Origin: JAWLDA01 sp041686855
Lineage (GTDB): Bacteria; Bacillota; Limnochordia; DTU080; RSA5
NCBI GenBank assembly: GCA_041686855.1
Contig: JAWLDA010000009.1
Location: 1 to 64,000, forward strand
Length of the DNA: 64,000 nucleotides
Direction: 5' to 3'
The notes under the pieces were generated by a model that saw only the letters and a program-made list of their open reading frames with translations, did not search any database and had not been told where the DNA came from. How positions within the stretch are numbered: the stretch's first letter is position 1; each line of letters opens with the position of its first letter. Below are positions 53,611-62,300 of the stretch, one piece after another. Both the position numbers and the translations under genes were made by a program.

Positions 53611-55313
53611 GCAAGAAGCAGTGTAAACCGTCGGGCGAGGCTGTGGAGGTAGTGCGCGTGATGAACAGGGTCGGATGGAAAAGGCTTGGCAAGTGGTTTG
53701 GAAACATTGGAGTTTGGTGTGGGCTTTGCGCCTTTCTACTCGTTCTTTCAAGTCTGAGCGGTTTAACGTTGTTGAAAGCCCATGCGAATGCGGGTGTCAA
53801 CGTGAATTCGGATGCAGCGTCCTCCGGACTTGACGGGGAGCTTGCATTTCAGGTCAATGGTTTCGTATTCACGGGAAACACCGTATTTGACTCGAACACG
53901 CTGACCGAAGCAGTGGAGGATGCCGTCGGAATGCGACAGACGGTGTCTGATCTACAGTCGGTTGCCTCGCGGGTCGCTGCGTTTTATCGATCGCATGGCT
54001 ATCCGGTTGCCCAAGCCTACCTCCCTGCTCAGGAGATCGAAAACGGGATTGTAGAGATTGCTGTGGTCGAGGGACGCTACGGTCGAATCGCACTGCAAAA
54101 CAGCGCCGGTCTGAGGGATCAGGTCGCGAGAGCGCATTTAGGATCGGTGCAGCCGGGAGCGGTGATTGAGAGGTCTGCGTTGAACCGTGTGACGAGGTTG
54201 CTCAACGAGACTCCGGGCATCTCGGCCCGCTTGAGCCTGTCGATGGGCGATGAGCCTGGGACTTCGAATTTGACTGTCAAACTGGCCAAGGGACCGCTTT
54301 GGTCGGGGAGCCTTGTCGTGGACAATTTTGGCAGCGAGTACCTCGGTCGGTATCGAACCACCCTCATCGGAGCGCTACACAACCCTAGTGGATGGGGTGA
54401 CCGTGTCCATGTCCAAATGATGAGCTCGGGGGCGGGGCTTGTGCATGGGCAACTGGCGTACACGGGACCTGTAAATGACGGACCGCTGCAGCTCACGGTG
54501 ACGCACGCTGTCTCCCGTTACGCGCTGGGCGGCGCCTTTACACCGTTAAATGCAAAAGGAAAAACGGAAAAGTCGAGTCTGGCGGCACGCTACCCTTACT
54601 TGAGAGCGGCTGATGCGAGTATCGACGTCGGCGCAGAGTATGATGTTCGCAGGCTGGAAGAGGAACTCTTTGGTTCAGATAGCCTGAGACAGGCCCAAGT
54701 TGTCACATTGACAACTTCGGGGGCGCGTCGGATTGACATAGGATTGGGCGGAGCTGACCGTTTCTCAGTCGCGGTCAACTCTGGAAATTTGCAGATTGCA
54801 GACCCCGTCGAAGCGGCTCAGGACGCCGCTGCCGCGCGGACGGCCGGGCGTTACGCCAAACTCGCGGCTGAACTGGTACGTCAGGTGAGGTTGAGCGAAC
54901 GCTGGACGTTGTCGGGGACACTTAAGGCCCAGTGGGCTTCTAAGAACCTGCACAGTTCTGAGAAGTTTGCCCTGGGCGGCGCCCAAGGCATCAGGGCGTA
55001 TCCGTCCGGTGAAGCGTCGGGAGACCAGGGGTGGTTGACGCGGATCGAGGCGGTTCTAGATCCACAGGTTGCACTCGATTACATTCGAAATCTGCGTCTG
55101 ACGGGTTTCGTGGATGGCGGGAGTATCCGGTTTAACAAGCAGCCTTGGCAGGCGGGAGAGAACGGACGAACGCTCCTTGGGGCCGGAATCGGACTCCACT
55201 ATGCTCCCGGCGAACATTTGCAAGCTCAGCTTGAGTATGCACTGCCGCTCGGGGCCGAGCGGGAAGAGAACGCCGGCGGGCGTCTTCTGATGCAGGTGAG
55301 CGCCCGGTGGTAG
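53607..55313 (+). CDS. TpsB outer-membrane translocator, locus 2
   Basis: FhaC/ShlB-type pore, about 568 aa, for the preceding tpsA. A signal peptide (CGLCAFLLVLSSLSGLTLL) precedes POTRA domains (FVFTGNTVFDSNTL; AVVEGRYGRIALQNSAG). Lid-lock motif is IRAYPSGEASGDQGW; the C-terminus ends LLMQVSARW (terminal aromatic). Similar along its length to the tpsB of locus 1 (shared ASKNLHSSEK and ASGDQGWL). ATG 53607 overlaps the tpsA stop (ATGA); ATG 53661 has a stronger GGAGGT site and is an alternative start. Confidence 0.92.
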   Translation: MSKKQCKPSGEAVEVVRVMNRVGWKRLGKWFGNIGVWCGLCAFLLVLSSLSGLTLLKAHANAGVNVNSDAASSGLDGELAFQVNGFVFTGNTVFDSNTLTEAVEDAVGMRQTVSDLQSVASRVAAFYRSHGYPVAQAYLPAQEIENGIVEIAVVEGRYGRIALQNSAGLRDQVARAHLGSVQPGAVIERSALNRVTRLLNETPGISARLSLSMGDEPGTSNLTVKLAKGPLWSGSLVVDNFGSEYLGRYRTTLIGALHNPSGWGDRVHVQMMSSGAGLVHGQLAYTGPVNDGPLQLTVTHAVSRYALGGAFTPLNAKGKTEKSSLAARYPYLRAADASIDVGAEYDVRRLEEELFGSDSLRQAQVVTLTTSGARRIDIGLGGADRFSVAVNSGNLQIADPVEAAQDAAAARTAGRYAKLAAELVRQVRLSERWTLSGTLKAQWASKNLHSSEKFALGGAQGIRAYPSGEASGDQGWLTRIEAVLDPQVALDYIRNLRLTGFVDGGSIRFNKQPWQAGENGRTLLGAGIGLHYAPGEHLQAQLEYALPLGAEREENAGGRLLMQVSARW

Positions 55314-55379
55314 TCCGTGTTGATGCAGGGGGGCACCAGACGTGGCACCCTGCTCTGTAGGGTTGTACTTGAAAGGGAC

Positions 55380-55874
55380 TCAGCGCTCCGCATAGACCGA
55401 GACCGCGCCTGCTTCATCAAAGGCCAAGACTTCGTACGGTTCAGCGTACGGGCCCTCCATGCCGGGCGACCCCACGGGCATGCCGGGGACGGACAAGCCC
55501 TGCACATCGGGTTGCTCGCGCAGGAGACTCGCGATCACATCTGCCGGCACGTGTCCTTCGACCACATACCCGCCGACCTCGGCTGTGTGGCATGCGGCGA
55601 GACCCGGTGTGATGCCGTGGGCCGCCTTGATGTAGCCCAACTCTTCCCCTGTCCGGTGCTTTACGTGTACGGTAAATCCACTCTCTCGCAGGTGACCCAC
55701 CCACTTGGCGCAACAGCCTCAGGTAGGACTGGCGTACACCGTCACCGGGTTGTCCGCGGCGACGGACTCATAAGGATCGGGAGCGGATTGGGTTGCCCAG
55801 ACGCCCATGGCCCCTCCCATGAGCACGATCAAAAGGAGAGCGATTTTCCACAGACCGCTGATTCTTTGCGCCAT
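55380..55874 (-). CDS. DUF411/CopG-like secreted protein with in-frame TGA, candidate selenoprotein
   Basis: Reading minus strand from ATG 55874 (GGGAGGTAGTGCAAC before it, good ribosome site) gives a signal peptide (KIALLLIVLMGGAMGVWA), then VTVYASPT, an in-frame TGA as codon 52 (55719-55721), and GCCAKWVGHLRESG continuing to TGA at 55380-55382. DUF411 proteins have SPTCGCCxxW here; CopG-type members use CxCC to bind copper. The TGA replaces the first Cys, so Sec (U-G-C-C) is the natural reading. Total 164 residues plus Sec, the family's usual size, with downstream family motifs GITPGLAACHTAEVGGYVVEG and VPGMPVGSPGME intact. Alternatives: nonsense mutation or sequence error. Confidence 0.75.
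55688..55718 (-). promoter_or_regulatory. Candidate bacterial SECIS element
   Basis: On the minus strand, 14 bases follow the TGA, then GTGGGT (55699-55704), loop GGGTC (55694-55698) and ACCTGC (55688-55693) form a six-pair hairpin with two G-U pairs. The loop, starting with G and containing GGU, lies 20 bases past the UGA; SelB-binding loops are G/GGU-containing and placed about 16-37 bases away. The lower stem is weak. Confidence 0.5.
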
Positions 55875-55944
55875 GTTGCACTACCTCCCGGCGACCATCG
55901 TAACATAGAAATATGACCGCCGCGTGAACAAGCCCTGGCAAAGA

Positions 55945-55969
55945 GTGGGGACCGACGGTCGGCCCCCAC
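55945..55969 (-). terminator. Terminator hairpin after SDR gene
   Basis: GTGGGG (55945-55950) pairs with CCCCAC (55964-55969) and CCGA with TCGG inside. TTTTT follows on the plus strand, TCTTTG on the minus. It lies between the DUF411 and SDR genes. Confidence 0.65.
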
Positions 55970-55988
55970 ATTTTTCCATGAAGTCGAA

Positions 55989-56747
55989 TTACGCAACCGC
56001 CAAACCCCCGTCTATCGTCAAGACTTGGCCGGTCATCCACGTAGATTTAGGATCGGCAAATTCTACAATCCACTTAGCAACCTCATCAGGCTCCCCACGT
56101 CGTCCAAGAGGGATTCGTTTCCTCTCCTCGCTCTTGATGGACGCAACCACCTCCGAAGACAGGCCGGACGTCTCTAATATTGGAGTCTCCGTCGGGCCCG
56201 GCGCAATGGCGTTGACCCGAACGCCATGAGGTGCCTGTTCCAGCGCCCAAGAGCGGGTCAAGTGTTCGAGTGCGGCTTTGCTGGCACCGTAATGACTCGC
56301 ATTGGGAGAGGCCTTGTGACCCAACGTGCTGGAAACATTCACAACGGCACCCTTTGTCTCTTTGAGATAAGGCAACGCTGCTCGGGTGAGGAGGGTCGGT
56401 CCCAAGATGTTCGTGGTGAAAAGTCGGGTTACCAAATCATTGGGGACATGTTCCAGTGGGCTTATGCCGAATGCCCCCGCATTATTGACGAGAACGTCAA
56501 TCCGGCCCCAGCGTTCAAACGCTTCTTCGATAACTTTTATCGAGTGGTTCTCCACCGTCACATCGGCGACGACGCTTGCTATACCGGAGTGAGCATGCTC
56601 GGTCTCCTTCAACGGTTCAGGGCGGCGGCCGGTGATAAGCACACAGGCCCCTTCATTGGCAAAACGGATCGCAGCTGCTCTGCCGATCCCCGAGCCGCCC
56701 CCGGTTACGATGATCACTTTATCTTTAAACCTGTCCTTGTGTGTCAT
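55989..56747 (-). CDS. Short-chain dehydrogenase/reductase (SDR)
   Basis: Classical SDR, 252 aa. NAD(P)-binding VTGGGSGIGRAAA, NNAG, catalytic Ser in VVNVSSTLG and YGASK (Tyr, Lys), and RVNAIAPGPTET. Arg in TGRRPEPL at the end of the second strand favours NADP. Start ATG overlaps the MerR stop by ATGA, so both are translated from one message and controlled by the MerR operator promoter. Confidence 0.94.
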   Translation of the reverse strand: MTHKDRFKDKVIIVTGGGSGIGRAAAIRFANEGACVLITGRRPEPLKETEHAHSGIASVVADVTVENHSIKVIEEAFERWGRIDVLVNNAGAFGISPLEHVPNDLVTRLFTTNILGPTLLTRAALPYLKETKGAVVNVSSTLGHKASPNASHYGASKAALEHLTRSWALEQAPHGVRVNAIAPGPTETPILETSGLSSEVVASIKSEERKRIPLGRRGEPDEVAKWIVEFADPKSTWMTGQVLTIDGGLAVA

Positions 56748-57124
56748 CTTCCGAAGTCCCTTCTCTGGTGCTCTTTCATCCGGCCAAGCCGTGCCGCAAT
56801 CCGTGCTCTAACCTCTTGCAGCTCGCATATTCGGGAATCAATATAATCGAGTTTATCTTGATACAGGGTGATCACTTCCTCGCAAATCCCTTCCGTACCA
56901 CTTTGATCGTGAATGTCGAGACACGGAACCAGCGGGCGTATATCCTCAACAGTAAATCCGTTTTCGAGCAGTCCTCGGATTTTTTTAGCCCTATGGATCG
57001 CACTCGCGTCGAACTCGCGGTAGCCGTTTGCTTTCCGTTCGACGTCGAGCAGGCCCATGTTGTCGTAGTAACGTAGCGATCGGACACTAATACCCGTGCG
57101 CTTGGCCAGCTCACCAATACGCAT
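56744..57124 (-). CDS. MerR-family transcriptional regulator
   Basis: 126-aa regulator. N-terminal MerR winged helix MRIGELAKRTGISVRSLRYYDNMGLL, NGYREFD, then a coiled-coil dimer helix (KIRGLLENGFTVEDIRPLVPC, LDYIDSRICELQ). Cysteines at the C-terminal region are few; a metal-type MerR Cys signature is not clear, so the inducer may be a drug or redox signal. It precedes the SDR gene and is downstream of its own promoter, whose 20-base spacer holds the operator. GAGGAGG precedes the ATG. Confidence 0.92.
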   Translation of the reverse strand: MRIGELAKRTGISVRSLRYYDNMGLLDVERKANGYREFDASAIHRAKKIRGLLENGFTVEDIRPLVPCLDIHDQSGTEGICEEVITLYQDKLDYIDSRICELQEVRARIAARLGRMKEHQRRDFGR

Positions 57125-57147
57125 TCACTTGTGCCTCCTCAGGGCTT

Positions 57148-57179
57148 ATTATAAACCCTGACATTAGTGTCAGGGACAA
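57148..57179 (-). promoter_or_regulatory. MerR-type promoter and operator for merR-SDR
   Basis: Minus strand: -35 TTGTCC (57174-57179), -10 TATAAT (57148-57153), spacer 20 bases. The spacer holds the palindrome CCCTGACA-TTAG-TGTCAGGG at 57156-57175. Long spacers with operators between -35 and -10 are the hallmark of MerR activation. The site overlaps the 3' end of the MFS gene. Confidence 0.8.
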
Positions 57180-58357
57180 GGGGTTGCAACGCGTTGGATG
57201 ATCGGAAGTACCGCCAACGCACCCGCGGCACAAAAGATTCCGACATAGTTAAACGTACCGCCACCCACCTGAAGCAGGACGGCCGCCAATGCAGTAGATG
57301 ACATCATCCCGCCATACATCGCAGAGCTGTTTAACGATAGGACGGTTCCTCGCCCCGCCGGTTGGAGTTCCGATACGAAGGCGGCTAACGCGGCATGACC
57401 CAAGCCGAATGAAGTAGCCCAAAAGACGTGGATACTCATGGTTAAAAATAAGCTACCGGTCAACCAGGTGATGGAAAGCACACCGATGGCTGTGCCAACA
57501 CTACTGATCATGACCACGGCCTGCTTGCCTACGGAATCGGCTAGTCTTCCACCGATTACGCTGCCGACGACACTCCCTAGGCCCGCAACGAGAAGGGTTA
57601 GGCCGATTTGATGCACCGTAAGACCATAGTAGGTTGAATAAAAGAGTCCTAGATTCGCGTGTACCCCTTGAAGCGCAGCAAACCAAAGGAAGGTGGAGAG
57701 CAGTGCTAAGGATACGGACGTGCTGGAGAAGGCCGCTTTATACTGATTGATAAACATTCCCAAACGCAACTTTAACACTTGGGTGGGGCGATCGTTAGCG
57801 ACTTCCACGGCCGCGCCGAGGGTGAGCAAGATGGCGATCACCCCGACCCCGCATAGGGTCCAACGCCAGGATAGGACAGCCGCGACATAGGTGCCGATTG
57901 GAATTCCCACTAAAGTGGATGCAACTAATGCCGCCATCACGACTCCCATTGCCTTCCCTCGTGAAGCATAGGAAAACCGATCAGCAACCATTGCAAAAAC
58001 CGCAGGCTCTAACATGCTGGCTCCGAGGCCCGTCACGGCTCGGTACACCATAATCTCTCGGAAGCTAGTTCCAAATCCCGCCATCACCGTACCGACACCC
58101 AGGATGAAGAGTCTCGCCACGATACATTCTTTTCGTCCCCTGTGATCGGATAGGGTACCGAAAACGGGTGCTGCCACGGTATATACTAAAGCGTACACCG
58201 TGACCAATAGAGCGCCTATCTCCGGCGAGAATTCGAGGCTCTCTGCCATCACAGGGACGAGGGGTACAGTCATGATGGCATCCAAGCCGACGACGAATGA
58301 ACAAATCGCAAGAAGGGGTAAGATCCTTCTCGGATATGTCTCTGTGTAGCGATCCAT
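57170..58357 (-). CDS. MFS transporter (putative drug/metabolite exporter)
   Basis: 395-aa major facilitator with about 12 hydrophobic helices; motif A-like GTLSDHRGRKECIV in the first loop and GSVIGGRLADSVGKQ in the centre. Fits the DHA1 drug-efflux type. Start ATG 58357 follows GGGGGGTTAGAGA. Its promoter (58391-58422) has the same architecture and operator as the merR promoter, so the MerR protein probably controls both; a role in efflux of the MerR effector is a reasonable inference. Confidence 0.92.
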   Translation of the reverse strand: MDRYTETYPRRILPLLAICSFVVGLDAIMTVPLVPVMAESLEFSPEIGALLVTVYALVYTVAAPVFGTLSDHRGRKECIVARLFILGVGTVMAGFGTSFREIMVYRAVTGLGASMLEPAVFAMVADRFSYASRGKAMGVVMAALVASTLVGIPIGTYVAAVLSWRWTLCGVGVIAILLTLGAAVEVANDRPTQVLKLRLGMFINQYKAAFSSTSVSLALLSTFLWFAALQGVHANLGLFYSTYYGLTVHQIGLTLLVAGLGSVVGSVIGGRLADSVGKQAVVMISSVGTAIGVLSITWLTGSLFLTMSIHVFWATSFGLGHAALAAFVSELQPAGRGTVLSLNSSAMYGGMMSSTALAAVLLQVGGGTFNYVGIFCAAGALAVLPIIQRVATPCP

Positions 58358-58390
58358 TCTCTAACCCCCCATTACAAACACCTAGGGCAG

Positions 58391-58422
58391 AGTATAGAGC
58401 ATGACATTAGTGTGAAGGTCAA
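58391..58422 (-). promoter_or_regulatory. MerR-type promoter and operator for the MFS gene
   Basis: Minus strand: -35 TTGACC (58417-58422), -10 TATACT (58391-58396), spacer 20 bases. The spacer contains TGACATTAGTGTGA (58402-58415 plus strand), 13 of 14 bases identical to the core of the merR operator at 57159-57172. Confidence 0.8.
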
Positions 58423-58458
58423 TCATCCAATCACCGATTCATTCCATGGAGGGATATC

Positions 58459-58917
58459 GTGCAGCCGGATAACAAAAGAGACCCTATGACGTTAGAAGTG
58501 ATTGCCACGACAGTAACCGACGCGGTTGCAGCAGAGAGTGGGGGTGCGGACCGAATTGAACTCATCGATAACTATCTCGAAGGTGGTACCACTCCGTCTG
58601 CGGGAATCGTTCGAGCGGTTAAAAAGAGCGTCTCCATTCCTGTGTATGTGATGATTCGTCCTCATGGAGGCGGCTTTGGAGGACACGCTAACCCCTTCGA
58701 AGGACGCCACGTGATCGCCGAGCTGGTCGCGCAAAAACGGCTTTCGATTATGATCGGCGGCGGGGTGATGCCGAACTTTCTTCCGCAGGTGATTGCAGAG
58801 ACCGGTGTGCGTGAGGTTCACGTTGGCGTCGCAGCGCGGGTGTCTCAGACTTCGACCTCTCCCGTGAGGGTCGAAAGGGTTCGTAAACTCAAAAAGATGT
58901 TGGAATCATGCGGATAA
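58459..58917 (+). CDS. CutC-like protein with internal deletion
   Basis: 152-aa protein that matches the CutC TIM barrel at both ends: LEVIATTVTDAVAAESGGADRIEL and MIRPHGGGF in the first half, and the C-terminal IMIGGGVMPNFLPQVIAETGVREVHVG. CutC is normally about 210-250 aa; the middle (roughly 70 residues carrying the VxGxL...HRAFD part) is missing without frameshift, bridged by GHANPFEGRHVI. A truncated barrel is not expected to fold normally, so this may be a decaying gene; the ribosome site (GGAGGG) and frame are intact. GTG start. It is divergent from the MFS gene. Confidence 0.7.
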   Translation: MQPDNKRDPMTLEVIATTVTDAVAAESGGADRIELIDNYLEGGTTPSAGIVRAVKKSVSIPVYVMIRPHGGGFGGHANPFEGRHVIAELVAQKRLSIMIGGGVMPNFLPQVIAETGVREVHVGVAARVSQTSTSPVRVERVRKLKKMLESCG

Positions 58918-58943
58918 AGGTTTGTTTAGCTGAGAAGAATCCG

Positions 58944-58977
58944 AGCCCCACGCCTCGACTGTTGCAGGCGTGGGGCT
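58944..58977 (+). terminator. Terminator after CutC-like gene
   Basis: AGCCCCACGCCT (58944-58955) is perfectly complementary to AGGCGTGGGGCT (58966-58977) with a 10-base loop; only three Ts follow. Confidence 0.65.
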
Positions 58978-59281
58978 TTCCCGTCTATCCATTGGAATTT
59001 AGTATTGCATACGATCCCAAGTCCCCGCGCAGCGCGTCTAGCAGGCCCTCGAATAGAGAATCGATAAGCGATAGCACGCGGATGAACCACAATGCGAGGT
59101 GACGCGGTGCGTTCGCTCAATTTTCGTGAAACCGGGCTATGGGTGCTCGAGTCGGGAATAAGGAAGCAGAGGAAAATGGCAGTCTTTGTATAATTGACTG
59201 GTGACACACTTGCAACACTGGGGGTTGGGGGCCGGGATTTCGGGAGGCCGGTCCGTGCGTTTACCATCACAAGGAGATTTT

Positions 59282-59332
59282 ATGCCGGTTTCGCTGGTCG
59301 GGCCCTCCGCGCAGAAAGGAGCCCGCCATTGA
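59282..59332 (+). CDS. 16-codon leader ORF coupled to the polyketide synthase
   Basis: ATG 59282 has AAGGAG seven bases upstream and reads MPVSLVGPSAQKGARH, then TGA at 59330-59332. The TGA overlaps the TTG start of the synthase at 59329-59331 (cATTGAc). Ribosomes ending here could restart at TTG. The second ribosome site AAAGGAG lies within it. A TATAAT at 59189-59194 upstream is a possible -10 box. It is too short for a conventional gene; coupling is inference. Confidence 0.5.
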   Translation: MPVSLVGPSAQKGARH

Positions 59333-62300
59333 CTGCGGACCGTTCATATGGGACTGAGCTGCTACGAGCGCCAGAATTAACAGAGTTTGCAGAACCTCCG
59401 GAACCCTTAGCGATCGTCGGTATCGGTTGTCGGCTTCCCGGAGGCGTCGATAGCCCCGACGCATACTGGAACCTTCTGACCGGAGGCGTCGACGCGATCG
59501 TCGACGTGCCTCCGGGGCGTTGGGACTTTCGGCAATTCTACGATCCTGATCCGGCGAAGCCTGGCAAGTCTTATGCACGCCAGGCCGGATTCCTCACCCA
59601 CGATCCCTATTCGTTCGACCCGACCTTTTTTGGCATATCCCCCCGTGAGGCGGAAGTCCTCGATCCGCAACAGAGACTCCTCCTTGAAGCGACGTGGGAA
59701 GCCTTTGAAGACGCTGGGATTCAAGTGGAGCGTCTCTCTGGAAGCGATACGGGCGTTTTCATCGGAGGCTTTACAACGGATCACCAAGTGAACATGCTCG
59801 GGGCGGCCAATCGAGAGATCATCAACAACCACTCGCCGACGGGCACGTGCATGACGGTGCTGGCAAGCCGTCTCTCATACACGTTTAATCTGATGGGGCC
59901 GAGCGTGTCGATGGACACGGCGTGTTCGTCGTCTCTTGTCGCAGGGCACTACGCCTGCCAAAGCCTTTGGACTCACGAGTGCGATCTCGCCATCTTGGGC
60001 GGGGTAAATGTGATGACGATTCCGGAGTATTTCGTCGCCATGAGCAAGGGGCGCTTTTTGTCGCCGGACGCCCGCTGTCGTGCGTTCGACAAGGACGCGT
60101 CGGGTTATGCGCGGGGAGAAGGAGCAGGGGTTCTCCTCTTAAAGCGGCTTTCGGCGGCGCTGCGGGATTGCGATACCATCTACGCTCTTGTACGGGGGAG
60201 TGGCGTCAACCAGGACGGACAGACGAACGGCATGCCATTCCCCAATCCAAACTCCCAGGAACGACTCATTCGGCAGGTTTGTCAACGGGCGGGCGTCTCA
60301 CCGGGCCGCATCGCCTACGTCGAGGCCCACGGCACGGGGACGCAGGCCGGCGATTTTGCTGAGGCATCAGCGCTCCATGCCGCCTTGAGCGAGGGCCGAT
60401 CGCAGGGCGAGATTTGCCGGATCGGCTCTGTCAAGACCAACATCGGGCACCTTGAGGCCGCGGCCGGCGTAGCAGGTCTCATCAAAGCCGCTTTGTGTCT
60501 CAAACACCGAGAGGTCCCGCCCAACCTCCACTACCGCGTGCCCAATCCCAAGATTCCGTTTGACGACTACTGCCTCCGGGTGGTGACGGAGCGGACGCCG
60601 CTCGAGCCCATCGGTCCAACGCTTCTCGCCGGGGTCAACTCGTTTGGCTTTGGTGGCACGAACGCGCACATTGTGCTCGAAGAGGCGCCTGAACGAAATG
60701 AGCCTCCCGCCACCGATTCGCCCTCAGACAGGCCCGTCCTCGTCACTCTTTCGGCCCACGATCCGGACGTCCTGGAGAACCTCGCGGACGAGGTGAAGAA
60801 CACAGTAACGGAGAGCTCGGCTGGCACGCTGCACGACCTCGCATACACCACCAACCGTCGGCGCAGCCACCTTCGTCATCGTCTGGCCGTGGCGGCGGAC
60901 TCGCTCGACGATGTGGTTTCAGGGCTAAAGGAGTTCGTGTCGGGAGGCGCCCACCCCGCCCTGGTCTCAGGACACGTGTTAGGCGACGAAGAGCGAAAGG
61001 TCGTCTTTGTGTATACAGGAATGGGCCCTCAATGGTGGGGCATGGGGCGTGAACTCGCCGAGAGGGAGCCCGTCTTTCGCGCTGCGCTTACCGAGTGCGA
61101 TCAGCGCTTCGCCGCACATGCGGGCTGGTCGGTGTTGGAAGCGCTCGGCAACGACCCAAGATCTTCTCGGGTCAGCGAGGCACAGGTGGCGCAGCCTGCG
61201 AACTTTCTGATCCAGATGGCGTTGACACGCCTTTTGGCGTCGTGGGGCGTTCGACCCGATGCCGTGGTCGGCCACAGTGTCGGCGAAGTCGCATCCGCCT
61301 GGGCGTCGGGCGCTCTGACCCTCGAGGACGCGCTGCGGGTTAGCCACCATCGCAGTCGCTTGCAGCAGACGACTGCCGGCAAGGGAGGGATGATGGCGCT
61401 TGGACTGGGCGAACGTGACGCATCGGCTCTTGTCGCCCGCCGTGGATTCGATGACCGACTCTCGATTGCCGCGGTCAACAGCGGTCGGTCGGTGACGTTG
61501 GCCGGCGAAAAAGAGGCTTTGTCCCAGTTGGCGACGGGCCTTGAGACAGACGGCGTCTTTCATCGTCTCCTCGATGTCGACGTGGCCTACCACAGTCAAC
61601 AGATGGAGCCAATCCGAGGTGATCTGGAAGCGGCCCTCTCGGACCTGCGTCCGGGCCCCGCGGATGTACCGCTCTACTCCACGGTGACTGGAGGGCGACT
61701 CGACGGAGCCGCCCTGTCGTCCGACTATTGGTGGGCGAATGTGAGGAGTACGGTCCGCTTCAACGACGCCGTGAAGGCCCTCCTCGCCGACGGCTGTACC
61801 GTGCTGGTGGAGGTCGGTCCCCACCCTGTCCTGCGCCATGCTATCCAGGAGATCCTGCGCGACTCGGGTAGCGCAGCCCGACTCATCCCGACGCTCGATC
61901 GAAAGAAGCCCGAGACGCAGGCTATGATACAGACGCTGGCGACGCTGTACACGCTTGGATTCCCCCTTGACTGGGAGGCGGTCGCGCCGAAGGGGAGACG
62001 TGTCTCGTTGCCGTCGTATCCTTGGAAGAGGTCCCGATACCAGCTCGAATCCAGAGTATCTCGGGAGTATCTTCGCGGCACGAGCGGTCATCCGATCCTG
62101 AATCGCCGGACGGACGTGCCTGCGCCAACCTGGCAAGTCGAGCTGAGCGCGCAGCTCTTCCCCTTCCTGCCCGATCACAAGGTAGGAGGTGCAACCGTCG
62201 TTCCCGGTGCCTTTTATGTGGAAGCAGGCTTGGCCGTGGGTGAGACCCTTTATAAAGAACGTGCCTGCATCATCAAGGACCTCGCCTTTCATCAGGTCCT

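Noticed and set aside
55314..55379. Terminator between tpsB2 and the DUF411 gene
   Set aside because: GGCACC occurs twice as a direct, not inverted, repeat; no convincing stem was found.
55719..55721. Genome-wide recoding of TGA (to Trp or Gly)
   Set aside because: TGA ends thiD, both permease genes, tpsA2 and the DUF411 gene itself at expected positions, and Trp is encoded by TGG; only a site-specific reading is plausible.
55317..55916. 199-residue plus-strand frame
   Set aside because: Antisense to the DUF411 gene, which has signal peptide, motifs and a ribosome site on the other strand.
60979..62292. 437-residue open frame on the minus strand
   Set aside because: It is antisense to the AT and DH region of the polyketide synthase, has no ribosome site and shows no domain; a high-GC shadow.
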